A stretch of 46,564 nucleotides of DNA. It comes from Candidatus Bathyarchaeota archaeon (GTDB lineage Archaea > Thermoproteota > Bathyarchaeia > JAPDIZ01). The DNA is taken from NCBI GenBank assembly GCA_029259355.1, contig JAPDIZ010000007.1:1-46564 (forward strand). Reading direction: 5' to 3'. Positions 22,979 to 31,753 of this stretch are shown here, one piece after another. A program made the translations under genes and the position numbers. The first letter of the stretch is position 1. Every line of letters starts with the position of its first letter. A model generated the notes under the pieces. It had not been told where the DNA came from, made no database searches, and saw only the letters and a list, made by a program, of their open reading frames with translations.

Positions 22979-23296
22979 TTGTCTTCAGAAAGTGAACCCG
23001 AAAACTTGGTTAGAGTTGGTCAGAAACCAACGCTTAACTACGTAGTCGCTTGCCTTACGCTGTTTAACAGCGGCTACGACGAGGTGGTCGTGAAAGCTAG
23101 GGGGAGATCCATAGCACACGCTGTGGATGTGGTCAACAAGCTGAAGGAGAGCTTCATAAGCAACCTCGAGGTGAGGAACGTCAGCATCGGCAGCGAGGAG
23201 GTGGATGTCGGCGGGAAGAGGCTTAGGCTTTCTACAATAGAGCTCGTAATAGCTAAGCCCTCTTATCAGCCAACACCCACGCAGACTGGTCAGTAA
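22979..23296 (+). CDS. albA: Alba DNA/RNA-binding chromatin protein
   Basis: 105 residues. NLVRVGQKPTLNYVVACLT, then VVVKARGRSIAHAVDVVNKLK is the Alba core with the nucleic-acid-binding loop, and STIELVIAKP the terminal strand. Abundant chromatin and RNA-binding protein. TTG 22979 lies 9 nt after AGGAGGA. The 3' end overlaps the converging RPA gene by 44 bp. Confidence 0.95.
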   Translation: MSSESEPENLVRVGQKPTLNYVVACLTLFNSGYDEVVVKARGRSIAHAVDVVNKLKESFISNLEVRNVSIGSEEVDVGGKRLRLSTIELVIAKPSYQPTPTQTGQ

Positions 23297-24689
23297 AGAC
23301 CAGCTCTACTCCTCCCCCTTCAACTTCTCTCGCCCAAAGGTTTAGCAGCACTACTCGAGATCCAACTTCAAGCTTTCTTAGCTGCTCCACCCTCTCACCC
23401 CACGCGACCACACTTATCAAATCTCCATCTTCCTCTACGGAAACTACGATATCTCCACTAACTTCCTCCTTCACGTCTACGACTCTTCCAGAAACTATAA
23501 CATGCCGCTCCCCCGGCTCGATCTCTCTAGGCTTTTTGGCTAGGCTTTCTAGGGATGGAGGGGGTGGGAGGTAGCTTGGGTTGATGTCGATCAAGCTGTC
23601 TTGGCGAACTTGCAGAACCAACCCCCTTCTCATAGCCTTAGCTACAGCGCCTTCCACCAACAGAGCATCCCCAAGCTCAACGCTGCTTACGAAGCCTGTC
23701 TGCTCTCTCCAAAGTACCAAGTCGATCGCTCCCGTTTCGTCAGCTAGGGTGATAGTGGACATTCTCCCTCCACGAGTCTCCCTAACCCCTGTTATGCTGA
23801 TCACCCTTCCAAAAACAGTGTAGGTGGATGGGGAGAGTCCCTCGCTTTTTACAATCTGGGATATTGGGGCGATCTTGACGGCTTCTCTGACATCTGCTTC
23901 GCCTACAACCTCGACTTCGCTATCTTCGTCTATGTGGTACTCCTCCTCGCCGGATATGCCACGCCTAACCCTGTATCCCCTGAGGCGAAGAACGTACCCT
24001 CTCTGCAGCTGGTCGGCAAAATCGGCTTTCTCGTTCCAGAAAACGACGCGCTTCTCAGACTCTCCGTCAAAGACGTACGCAGATAATACCCGACCTTCTC
24101 CAGATCTTCCAACGAACTGCTTCAGTTTAGCCTTCCTCAGCAGAATAACTTCAATGTGCGCTTGTGAAGCTACTTCCTCGCGAGGTTGGAGAACCTCGAG
24201 AGACTCTGCGCTGTTAACGTGAACTTCCACCTTGCCCGACAAGCCTCGCTTTGTGGACACGCCTCGCAACTTAATCAACGACCCGCTCCCAAGACCTTGG
24301 TTTAGAGCCTTGGACGCTGCCTCATTCCAGAGGATTACGTTAACTTCGCCTGATTCGTCGGAGAGCAATACCCACAGCCTACGGCCTTTGGATCCGTCTC
24401 TTTTCGCAAACTCCGTAAGCGCTCCTACGCGCTTAACAACTCCAGAGGTCGAAATTTTCCGAAGACCAGGGATCAAATCCCCTATCTTGACCGCGTCGAA
24501 GGTGTTGTGTGAGTCAAGGAAAGGTACCCCAAGCTCTGATGCGATGAGGTATAGCGCGCCTTCGCGTGTCAAGACTTTTCCGTACTTGGCCCTCTTGTCC
24601 TCGACTAAGCGCTCGAGCTGCTCACGTGTGAGGTCCTCCCTTTCGCTAAGTATTCTTCTGATGATTTCCTCAGCAACCTCTTCGCTCAT
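23253..24689 (-). CDS. Replication protein A (single-stranded DNA-binding protein)
   Basis: 478 residues from ATG 24689 (TTG 24704 would add five). After an N-terminal helical region come about four OB-folds, each opening with a pattern such as SGVVKRVGALTEF...VLLSDESGEVNVILWNE, VFGRVISITGVRETRGGRMSTITLADETGAIDLVLW or VSGRVVDVKEEVSGDIVVSV. No zinc finger is visible. Coats single-stranded DNA in replication and repair. A C/D box sRNA ends only about 10-25 bp upstream of its start, on the same strand. Confidence 0.92.
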   Translation of the reverse strand: MSEEVAEEIIRRILSEREDLTREQLERLVEDKRAKYGKVLTREGALYLIASELGVPFLDSHNTFDAVKIGDLIPGLRKISTSGVVKRVGALTEFAKRDGSKGRRLWVLLSDESGEVNVILWNEAASKALNQGLGSGSLIKLRGVSTKRGLSGKVEVHVNSAESLEVLQPREEVASQAHIEVILLRKAKLKQFVGRSGEGRVLSAYVFDGESEKRVVFWNEKADFADQLQRGYVLRLRGYRVRRGISGEEEYHIDEDSEVEVVGEADVREAVKIAPISQIVKSEGLSPSTYTVFGRVISITGVRETRGGRMSTITLADETGAIDLVLWREQTGFVSSVELGDALLVEGAVAKAMRRGLVLQVRQDSLIDINPSYLPPPPSLESLAKKPREIEPGERHVIVSGRVVDVKEEVSGDIVVSVEEDGDLISVVAWGERVEQLRKLEVGSRVVLLNLWAREVEGGGVELVFTDQSAWVLADKRA

Positions 24690-24712
24690 CCTCTTCAGAC
24701 CCAATTAGAGCG

Positions 24713-24773
24713 GTTCAGCCAAATGCCTTTCGATCATCGCGTATAAGCTCACCATAACTCTGACTCATCACTC
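24713..24773 (-). ncRNA. C/D box sRNA guiding 23S rRNA methylation
   Basis: On the minus strand: box C GTGATGA (24771-24765), guide 1, box D' GTGA (24752-24749, variant of CTGA), an 8-nt spacer, box C' GCGATGA (24740-24734), guide 2 and box D CTGA (24718-24715); 57 nt from box C to box D, the standard archaeal size. Guide 2 (AAGGCATTTGG plus CT of box D) is perfectly complementary to AGCCAAAUGCCUU, and guide 1 (AGAGTTATGGT) pairs with ACUAUAACUCU with one wobble. I recall both as neighbouring, strongly conserved archaeal 23S stretches. The rule of five would place methylation at residues equivalent to E. coli A1938 and about A1919. Confidence 0.75.
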
Positions 24774-24820
24774 AAGAGAGCATGATAGTAGTGGAGGCTT
24801 AAGAAGTTACCTAGCTGCGA

Positions 24821-25621
24821 TCAACCGTAGAGTGCGGCCACAACAGCCAACGCGATGAGCAGAGCGGTGAGAACTCTGGCTGTTGTTCTCCCATATCGTG
24901 GAAATAGCTTTAGGTATAGCCACAGGATGGCGATTCCGTCTTTGATAGGTCTGAGCTTGGGTTTTCCTATCCTCCTGTCATAGGATATGGGCACCCAAAG
25001 GAGCCTTAGGCCAGCTTTTTTGGCCTTTATCAACATCTCGCTGGCGAACGGCATTCCCTTTTCGCGGAGTTTTATCTTACGTAATGAGGAAAGGGTGAGC
25101 GCTCTATATCCAGATTGGGAGTCAGAGCTTGATACTCCGAACAAGATGTTTACGAGCGTGGTGAGTAGGCGGTTTCCTACTCTGTTAAGGCATCTCATTG
25201 AACCAGGCTTTAACCCAGCAAACCTATTCCCTATCACTATATCCGCCCTTTCCTCAAGAATCGGTTGTATTAAGGTAGGCATTTCCTCGGGGAGGTAGGT
25301 GTTGTCCCCGTCCAACATAACCACAATGCCTTCTTCGCTACGCGAAGCTGCGTAGTCAAAGCCAAGCTTTAGGGCATCTCCGTAGCCCTTCCCTTCTTGA
25401 ACGATGACCGTAGCTCCCCGCTCTTCAGCGATTTCCCTTGTCCTGTCTTTTGACTTTCCGTCAACCACTATCCTCTCGTAGGACATTCTAAGTTCTTCAG
25501 CAGCCTTTCTACACCTGTCTAGAACATCTCCAATCGCTTTTTCTTCGTTAACCGTTGGGATTACGATGAACAGCTTTGTCTTGTGCTCATCCAAGCAACA
25601 ACCCTTCTTCGTTTTTTCCAC
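24821..25621 (-). CDS. Family 2 glycosyltransferase (dolichol-phosphate mannosyltransferase-like)
   Basis: 266 residues. GT-A fold motifs: FIVIPTVNEEKAIGDVL, IVVDGKSKDRTREIAE, and the metal-binding VVMLDGDNTYLPEE (about 95-108). Then IVIGNRF, DSQSGYRAL and the C-terminal ISYDRRIGKPKLRPIKDG, as in DPM1/AglJ-like enzymes that move sugars to a polyprenyl phosphate. One C-terminal transmembrane helix (VLTALLIALAVVAALYG). GTG start at 25621; TTG 25594 is an alternative. It follows Lhr by 44 bp on the same strand. Confidence 0.88.
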   Translation of the reverse strand: MEKTKKGCCLDEHKTKLFIVIPTVNEEKAIGDVLDRCRKAAEELRMSYERIVVDGKSKDRTREIAEERGATVIVQEGKGYGDALKLGFDYAASRSEEGIVVMLDGDNTYLPEEMPTLIQPILEERADIVIGNRFAGLKPGSMRCLNRVGNRLLTTLVNILFGVSSSDSQSGYRALTLSSLRKIKLREKGMPFASEMLIKAKKAGLRLLWVPISYDRRIGKPKLRPIKDGIAILWLYLKLFPRYGRTTARVLTALLIALAVVAALYG

Positions 25622-25665
25622 CCTATTCTCAAAGAATCTCTTTTAAAGATACTTACTCACTCTCG

Positions 25666-28503
25666 CTACCTACCTCTGGAGCTTCTCCAAAACATTCTTG
25701 TGCTCAAATACTTGCGTTCTGCTCTCACGACCTCCCTAAGCAGCTCTTCACACGACTTTGCTTTCCTCAAGATTCTCGTAGCCGCTTCTGGCCCAACTCC
25801 TCTGGCTGCGAGCACTAGCACAGCTCTCTTCCCATAATGCTGCACCAAGCTTGCAGATTTCCACGACCTCAACCACTTGACTTCCTCTTCCCGGCTTAAG
25901 CGACCTCCGCTCACCTTCTTCTTTATCACCCTCTGGGTTGCGTCATCATCGTGGTAGGTTACAGCTATCAGAGTTGAGCCGCACTTCGGACACCTAGGTC
26001 GCTGCGGAACAGCGTTTACGGTGAAGATGCCGCTCCAGTCGCCTTTGAAGAAGCAGACTAGCTTCACCTTCTCTCTCAAAAGCCTCGTCCTCACGACCTC
26101 CAAGAGCTCGGATTCCGAGACCTTGGGCGTCAAAACGTCTTTTGGCAACACTCTCTCAAGCATCGAGGTAGCAAAGGGCGAGGGCTGAGAAGAGCTAACC
26201 GCTACAACTTCCATCTCTCCCTTCTGGATAGCGTCGAGAAGCGACTTCACAGTCTCTAGGTCAAGCCTATCGACGAATACTTCGTTGATCACTTCTCGAA
26301 AAATAGGGGTGTCTCTGTACACTCTGGAAAGGAGCTGCGCTCTGCTAAAGCTATAGCTTAGGTCTTTGGAAACAGCTCCAAATCTCTTCGCAACATGCCA
26401 AAGCCTCCACCTAAGCAGTCGAGTATCCTCCAAGAAGGTGATTAGGAGGGTTTCGACATCCTCCGGCTTGATAGCTTCTAGCTCCTTAACCACTACTTCG
26501 GGGCGCAGAGGGTGTGGTAGCGTAAGAACCACCCTGTACGGATCTTTGCTCACGTAAGACAAGATGCCGTATCTCGAGGCTAATAATCCGCCTACGAGCA
26601 TCCCCAGAGCCTCGTTGGCTCTATCTCCCCAGCAGGAGTGTATGATAATGTAGTTCTCCCAGCTCTCCACAACAACTCTCCTATCATCTGGCAGAGGCGC
26701 TTCTCCACGGAGTAGGTCTTGCTTGAGGTGCTTGAGGACTTCGTATACTTCTGGAGAGACCTCTACTCCAGCGAAAGGTTGTTCTCCACACACCAACATT
26801 CTTCGCAGCTTACCGACGAGCTGTGCAACTTCTGGGTAGACGGGGATCGCTTCTCCCTCCCACGCTGGCACAGCGCCCAACAAGTCCTCATCTGGCTCGA
26901 CGAACACTTTCCGCTGATCATCGTCAACAGAAACCACCCTCCACCCCCTCCCCCTTAGCACAAACTTTTGTCCTTGCATACAAAACTCGCTGACGAAAGA
27001 CTGATCTAAGCTACCCACTTTCTTCCTCGAAGCGCTATCCACCACAGCGTAGCTAGGGGTGTCTGGAATCATCGAGAGGTTTTCATAGTAGCGCCTGAAG
27101 GTTGTTGCTGTTCTCCTAAGAATACGCCTCTCCCAGTCCACCCTCAAAAGACCGATCTTTGACAGCAGCTCTATCGTGTTCTCAAAAGCGATATCCTCTA
27201 GCTCTGTGTAGAAGCCGCATCTCTTCACAATAGCTAACGCTTTCTCAAAGCTTATGTTTCCGTGGTCGAGAACCAGCCCAAGGAGCTGATGAGCTAAGAC
27301 ATCGAGAGCTCCGGTAAAGAGCGTTGGGGGCTCAAGGTAGCCTTCCCTCATCAGCTTTGCGATGGAGACGGCCTCGAGGAGGTCGTCTACGCCGGCGCAG
27401 AGGATGGCTCCCGAGGGCTTTCCCCCCACCTCATGCCTGCTCCTCCCTATTCGCTGAACAAGCTTGGTGGTTTGTCTAGGCGAGGAGTACTGGATGACGT
27501 AGTCGATGAAACCTACGTCGATGCCTAACTCAAGCGAGCTTGTGCATACTACTCCGCGAAGCTCCCCCCTCCTCAACTGTTTCTCAACCTCCGTCCTAAC
27601 TTCCCTAGAGAGGGAGCCGTGATGCACAGCAATTCTTAAGTGCGGGGCAAAGTGTCGAAGTCTAGAAGATAGAGCCTCAGCTTGCTCCCTCGTATTGGTA
27701 AAGATCAGTGTCGTCTTGTGCTCGTTAACAATCTCGACTACTCTCCTTAGCCTCGCGAGAGCTTCTGGGTGGTTTCCCGTTTTTATCGCCTGCTCAAGGT
27801 CTTCTTCACTCGGTTGAGGAGCCTCTATGATCACGTCCACCTCCTTTTCCGGGGCATCTGCTTCGACTACCTTGCAGCCTCGACCGTTGCCAGCGAGCAA
27901 CGACGCAATGGTTTGTGGATCGCCTATGGTGGCAGACAACCCTATTCTCTGAAAGCTCGTCTCAGCTACTTCTTCCAGCCTCTCTAAGCCTAGGAGCAGC
28001 TGAACCCCCCTCTTATCCGATATGAGCTCGTGAATCTCGTCTACGATGACCCACTTGACCTTGTGAAGATGCTTCCTCATCCGCTTCCCGGGGAGGATTG
28101 CTTGAAACGTCTCAGGAGTGGTTATGAGGAGTGTCGGCGGCTTCTCAGCTTGCATTTTCCTTACTTTAGTGAGCGTGTCTCCGTGGCGGATGCCCACCGA
28201 TATTCCCAAGTCCTCCCCAATCTCAGCTAGCCTTCGGAACACATCTCTGTTAAGCGCTCTTAGCGGCGTTATGTATAGTGCATGAACTCCTAGCTCATCG
28301 ATGACGCCTCTTCTAATCATCATTTCGAAAACGGGTAGTACAGCAGCTTCCGTTTTCCCGGTACCGGGTGGAGAAACTATCAAGCAGTTTCTGCCGAGCA
28401 AGAGTAGGGGGATGGCTTTCTCTTGAATGGAGGTAGGGGATACAAGCCCCCTCTTCCTAATGGCTCTTTGCAAGCTTTTACAAAACAAGTCGAAGGAGCT
28501 CAC
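25666..28503 (-). CDS. Lhr family superfamily 2 helicase
   Basis: ATP-dependent 3'-5' DNA/RNA helicase linked to repair. 945 residues. Walker A SPPGTGKT (about 44-51), VDEIH (Walker B, about 154-158), LSATIGD (motif III), TLIFTNTREQAE (motif IV), SSLELGIDVGFIDYVIQY and QRIGRSRH (motifs V-VI). The rest is the Lhr-specific winged-helix and beta-barrel core, with a CPKCGS pair near residue 820 and a C-terminal ARGVGPEAATRIL segment. It is the last of four minus-strand genes (SWIM protein, 30-residue membrane protein, coiled-coil protein, Lhr) spaced by 30 bp or less. Confidence 0.94.
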   Translation of the reverse strand: MSSFDLFCKSLQRAIRKRGLVSPTSIQEKAIPLLLLGRNCLIVSPPGTGKTEAAVLPVFEMMIRRGVIDELGVHALYITPLRALNRDVFRRLAEIGEDLGISVGIRHGDTLTKVRKMQAEKPPTLLITTPETFQAILPGKRMRKHLHKVKWVIVDEIHELISDKRGVQLLLGLERLEEVAETSFQRIGLSATIGDPQTIASLLAGNGRGCKVVEADAPEKEVDVIIEAPQPSEEDLEQAIKTGNHPEALARLRRVVEIVNEHKTTLIFTNTREQAEALSSRLRHFAPHLRIAVHHGSLSREVRTEVEKQLRRGELRGVVCTSSLELGIDVGFIDYVIQYSSPRQTTKLVQRIGRSRHEVGGKPSGAILCAGVDDLLEAVSIAKLMREGYLEPPTLFTGALDVLAHQLLGLVLDHGNISFEKALAIVKRCGFYTELEDIAFENTIELLSKIGLLRVDWERRILRRTATTFRRYYENLSMIPDTPSYAVVDSASRKKVGSLDQSFVSEFCMQGQKFVLRGRGWRVVSVDDDQRKVFVEPDEDLLGAVPAWEGEAIPVYPEVAQLVGKLRRMLVCGEQPFAGVEVSPEVYEVLKHLKQDLLRGEAPLPDDRRVVVESWENYIIIHSCWGDRANEALGMLVGGLLASRYGILSYVSKDPYRVVLTLPHPLRPEVVVKELEAIKPEDVETLLITFLEDTRLLRWRLWHVAKRFGAVSKDLSYSFSRAQLLSRVYRDTPIFREVINEVFVDRLDLETVKSLLDAIQKGEMEVVAVSSSQPSPFATSMLERVLPKDVLTPKVSESELLEVVRTRLLREKVKLVCFFKGDWSGIFTVNAVPQRPRCPKCGSTLIAVTYHDDDATQRVIKKKVSGGRLSREEEVKWLRSWKSASLVQHYGKRAVLVLAARGVGPEAATRILRKAKSCEELLREVVRAERKYLSTRMFWRSSRGR

Positions 28504-28534
28504 TTCAACAACACCAACCGGCTAGGAATGTCTC

Positions 28535-28792
28535 TCAAAAAGGGCTTGGCTTACCCCGTCTCGAAAGGTAATTTAGGAAAATCGAGATGTCTGTTCTCTT
28601 TGTAATGTCGTCTATTTCTTCCCTTACCTGCTCAAGCTTCTTGGATATTGACTCCACGTCTTGAGCCTCCGCCTCGAGCTGAACCAACAGTTTGCGCATC
28701 CACCAGAGGTTGGATATGTGTGGAGCAGCTTCTTCAAAGACCCTCCAGAGAACTTCCAAGCGCTCTTTGGTCATGGGCGACCGCCTCGGCAA
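28535..28792 (-). CDS. Uncharacterised coiled-coil protein in the Lhr operon
   Basis: 85 residues from TTG 28792, with GGAG 5-6 nt upstream inside the end of the preceding gene. Mostly helical; residues about 35-70 (KLLVQLEAEAQDVESISKKLEQVREEIDDI) form a heptad-like coiled coil. A GTG/ATG-based start at 28775 (MTKERLEV) is possible. Not a family I recognise. It is sandwiched between a 30-residue membrane protein and Lhr with 2-bp and 31-bp gaps. Confidence 0.65.
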   Translation of the reverse strand: MPRRSPMTKERLEVLWRVFEEAAPHISNLWWMRKLLVQLEAEAQDVESISKKLEQVREEIDDITKRTDISIFLNYLSRRGKPSPF

Positions 28793-28794
28793 GG

Positions 28795-28887
28795 CTACTC
28801 CAAATATGCTCTCACTACGATGCTGATGATCAGCACCAAGGATAGGGCAGTGGCAACTACCAACAAATCCGAAAAGAAATTGCTCAC
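28795..28887 (-). CDS. 30-residue single-pass membrane protein
   Basis: GTG start 28885-28887 with GGGAGGTT 8 nt upstream; stop TAG 28795-28797. It is almost entirely one hydrophobic helix (LLVVATALSLVLIISIVV) with a short polar N-terminus (MSNFFSD) and RAYLE at the end. It begins 5 bp after the SWIM gene's stop and ends 2 bp before the coiled-coil gene, which supports translation. No homologue known to me. Confidence 0.65.
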   Translation of the reverse strand: MSNFFSDLLVVATALSLVLIISIVVRAYLE

Positions 28888-28892
28888 TTGAG

Positions 28893-29315
28893 TTAACCTC
28901 CCGGCTGCATCCACTCCCTCATCAAGACCGAGTACATCTCGTCGCTTTCCTCAAAGACCTCAAACCTACCTAAAGCTTCCGCTAGCTTCTGAGCAACGAT
29001 GTGGTAGCAAAGCCTCTTCTCACCCTTCATCACTCTGAAGAAAAAATCGTCGCAGGTGCAGAAGTCTGCTGAAGGGAGCACCGTGTAGTCTCGATGCCTT
29101 CCAACCACCACCCACACTACTCTCTCGCTAGGCTTAAACACGTATTTCTTTACGCGCCCCTCCTTCACCGCCTCCCACGCTTTGCGAAAAACCTCCCCCA
29201 GCATGGCCAAGAGCCTTCGGTAGTTTTCCCAGCTAAGCTCCCCCGACTTCCTAGCTTGATCCAAAATGGCTTCGAATTCCCTCATCTCAACGACTTTTCG
29301 CCGCAAAACCGTCAC
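28893..29315 (-). CDS. SWIM zinc finger protein
   Basis: 140 residues. A SWIM zinc finger C86-x-C88-x14-C103-x-H105 (FCTCDD ... LCYHIVAQKLAEAL) after a small beta-sheet (VWVVVGRHRDYTVL). SWIM proteins of this size resemble the archaeal and eukaryotic Sws1 group, which acts with RecA-family paralogues in recombination; that assignment is inferred. GTG 29315 is the longest start, ATG 29285 (MREFEAIL) is equally possible. First gene of the Lhr operon, divergent from the phosphoesterase gene at 29351. Confidence 0.82.
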   Translation of the reverse strand: MTVLRRKVVEMREFEAILDQARKSGELSWENYRRLLAMLGEVFRKAWEAVKEGRVKKYVFKPSERVVWVVVGRHRDYTVLPSADFCTCDDFFFRVMKGEKRLCYHIVAQKLAEALGRFEVFEESDEMYSVLMREWMQPGG

Positions 29316-29350
29316 TGGAAAAGGTATTTGAAAAACCGTAAAAAGGTATT

Positions 29351-30223
29351 ATGCCGCTGGTGTCTATGCCAAAGCAAGCTGTGCAGCCGGCAACCCCTTG
29401 GCCCGCCCTGCTTGTCAGGTCAGATCAGGGGAGCGTGCTCATCGTCGCAGACCTACACATAGGGTTTGAGCACAGCTTGTCCGAGTCTGGTATGAGCATA
29501 CCTTCCCAAATGCCCAAGCTCCTGAAGAGGCTGGAGGAAGTAATCGACAGATACCGCCCTCAAAAGCTCCTGTTTTTGGGAGACGTCAAACACGGTATCC
29601 CATCAATCTCGGACTACGAATGGGAGGAGATACCTATTTTCTTCGAAAAGCTCCTCAAGCGAATTTCCGACATAACGGTAGTCCCGGGAAACCACGACGG
29701 AGATCTGGAACCCCTCCTCCCTAGAGAGGTTAAGCTTGCGGAAGTCACTGGCATTAGGTTGTGTGCCAAAGGTTTTTGCATAGGGCTCTTCCACGGGCAC
29801 GCATGGCCGAGCCCCGAGGTAGTGGCCTCCGACCTTTTGGTAATAGGCCACAACCACCCCACTGCTCAGTTTAGGGATGCTCTTGGGCTACGCATCATTA
29901 GACCAGTCTGGGTTAGGGCCCGGCTTCGCCGAGAGGAGCTTGCAAAAGCTTTCCTCAGGCAGAGAGGCGTGAAGCGAGTAGAGGGGTCTCCAGTAGAGGT
30001 TTTCGAGGAGAAGTATGGCTTGCCTATGCGAGCCGAGAGCTTGGTGGTTATGCCAAGCTTCAACGAGTTTTTGGGGGGGATAAAGGTCAACGCAGGAGGA
30101 AACCGTTTCCTCGGACCCGTTATGAGGTCTGGAGCAGTCGACATCGACTGCGCTGAGGCTTACCTACTCGACGGCACCTTCTTAGGCTCCATAGAATTTC
30201 TACGCAGCCTATACGCGGAGTAG
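29351..30223 (+). CDS. Calcineurin-like metallophosphoesterase (COG1407 / PdeM-like)
   Basis: 290 residues. Two-metal phosphoesterase motifs in order: VADLHIGFEH, LGDVKHG, VVPGNHDGD, LFHGHAWPSP and IGHNHPT. The layout is that of COG1407 phosphoesterases. In many bacteria a COG1407 enzyme is encoded beside an Lhr-type helicase as a DNA-repair nuclease; here it is divergent from an Lhr operon, which points the same way. ATG 29351 is used; ATG 29366 (MPKQAVQP) is possible. Confidence 0.9.
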   Translation: MPLVSMPKQAVQPATPWPALLVRSDQGSVLIVADLHIGFEHSLSESGMSIPSQMPKLLKRLEEVIDRYRPQKLLFLGDVKHGIPSISDYEWEEIPIFFEKLLKRISDITVVPGNHDGDLEPLLPREVKLAEVTGIRLCAKGFCIGLFHGHAWPSPEVVASDLLVIGHNHPTAQFRDALGLRIIRPVWVRARLRREELAKAFLRQRGVKRVEGSPVEVFEEKYGLPMRAESLVVMPSFNEFLGGIKVNAGGNRFLGPVMRSGAVDIDCAEAYLLDGTFLGSIEFLRSLYAE

Positions 30224-30282
30224 CTTATATCTGCGGCAATCCTTAAATGAAGTGACTGGAACAGGCAAGCTTCGCCGACGAT

Positions 30283-31746
30283 TTGGGTGAGGATGTGGAC
30301 TTCGACGTAATAATCGTTGGTGGCGGCCCAGCTGGGCTTTTTGCGGCGAGAGAGCTCGTCATAAACCACCCTAAGCTGAGGGTGTTGCTCATCGAGAAGG
30401 GCAGCGACGTGCTGAACAGGAAGTGCCCAGCCCAGAGCTACAGCGTGTGCATGCAGTGCAATCCCTGCAACGTCATGTGCGGGATAGGGGGTGCGGGAGC
30501 TCTATCCAGCGGATTGCTAAACCTAAACCCCCACATAGGAGGAGACCTCTCTGCGCTCGTCGGAGACGAGGAGCTAGCTTGGAAGCTGGTTCGCTACGTG
30601 GATGAAGTCTTCCTCCTATACGGTGCGCCTAAAAAGGTATACTCTGCAGAACAGGACGTTGCTCTAGAGCTAGAGAGGAAGGCCGCATCAGTTGGTATCA
30701 AGTTCATTCCAATTACGCAAAGGCACATCGGCAGCGACAAAGCCCCTATGGTGATACACAACTTCAAGCAAGACTTGGAGAAAAGGGGTGTGCGCTTTCT
30801 CCTCAGGCAAACAGTGGTAGAGTTTGATAGAGGAGAGGTTGTGTTAGAAGATGGGCGGCGCATAAGATGCAAGTACCTGTTACTCGCGCCAGGGAGGAGT
30901 GGCGCTGGGTGGTTGAGCCAAGAGACCAAGCGCTTGGGCATACCCACGCGATATGAACCGATCGATATTGGGGTGAGGGTCGAAGTCCCTTCGCTGATCA
31001 TGGACGAGATAGTGAAGGTAAGCAGAGACCCCAAGTTCCACATCTACACACCAACTTACGACGACTTCGTCAGAACCTTTTGCGTAAACCACCAAGGCTT
31101 TGTCGTACAAGAGGTGTATGACGGATACATCGGGGTAAACGGTCACTCACTTGCCGAGGTTAAGTCCCCGAATACCAACTTCGCTTTCTTAGTGAGAATA
31201 CAGCTCACCCACCCCCTAGAGGATACCTCGGCTTATGGGAGAAGCATAGCGACTATAGTGACAACGCTGGGCGGAGGCAAGCCTATCCTGCAGAGACTTG
31301 GAGACTTGATGGCAGGGAGACGCTCCACTTGGGAGAGGATAGAGAGAAGCAATGTGAAGCCGACACTGCGCAGAGTCACTCCAGGAGACATATCGATGGC
31401 TTATCCGCACCGCATAGTATCCGACGTAATCGAGGGGCTGGAAAAACTAGATAAAATCATACCAGGAGTCGCCTCCCCCTCAACTCTCCTCTACGCGCCA
31501 GAGATAAAGTACTACGCAAACAGAATAGAGACCAATGAGGACCTGGAGACTCCGCTTGAGAATGTGTTCGTAGCAGGAGATGGTGCTGGCTTGTCTAGGG
31601 GTATAGTGACCGCTGCCGCAACAGGCGTAATAGCTGCTCACGGAATCCTAAAGAAGGAGGGTCTGGAAGCTCCTCTCGAGGAGCTTGATGAACAATCTCC
31701 GCGATGTTCGAAGGATATAAATGGAAAATCGGCTACGGACATCTAG
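30283..31746 (+). CDS. FAD-dependent dehydrogenase (COG2509-like)
   Basis: 487 residues. N-terminal dinucleotide-binding VIIVGGGPAGLFAAREL, the cysteine cluster CPAQSYSVCMQCNPCNVMCGIGGAGALSSG (split about 48-77) and the C-terminal FAD-binding FVAGDGAGLSRGIVTAAATGVIAAHG. The Cys-rich loop marks the COG2509 group of uncharacterised flavoproteins, possibly involved in isoprenoid or redox metabolism. TTG 30283 is the longest start; GTG 30295 (MDFDVIIVGGG) has a better site, GGGTGAGG. The 3' end contains the TATA box of tRNA-Pro. Confidence 0.85.
   Translation: MGEDVDFDVIIVGGGPAGLFAARELVINHPKLRVLLIEKGSDVLNRKCPAQSYSVCMQCNPCNVMCGIGGAGALSSGLLNLNPHIGGDLSALVGDEELAWKLVRYVDEVFLLYGAPKKVYSAEQDVALELERKAASVGIKFIPITQRHIGSDKAPMVIHNFKQDLEKRGVRFLLRQTVVEFDRGEVVLEDGRRIRCKYLLLAPGRSGAGWLSQETKRLGIPTRYEPIDIGVRVEVPSLIMDEIVKVSRDPKFHIYTPTYDDFVRTFCVNHQGFVVQEVYDGYIGVNGHSLAEVKSPNTNFAFLVRIQLTHPLEDTSAYGRSIATIVTTLGGGKPILQRLGDLMAGRRSTWERIERSNVKPTLRRVTPGDISMAYPHRIVSDVIEGLEKLDKIIPGVASPSTLLYAPEIKYYANRIETNEDLETPLENVFVAGDGAGLSRGIVTAAATGVIAAHGILKKEGLEAPLEELDEQSPRCSKDINGKSATDI
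31714..31723 (+). promoter_or_regulatory. TATA box of tRNA-Pro
   Basis: GATATAAATG, 31-40 bp upstream of tRNA-Pro, inside the last codons of the preceding flavoprotein gene. Confidence 0.5.
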
Positions 31747-31753
31747 GTATATA

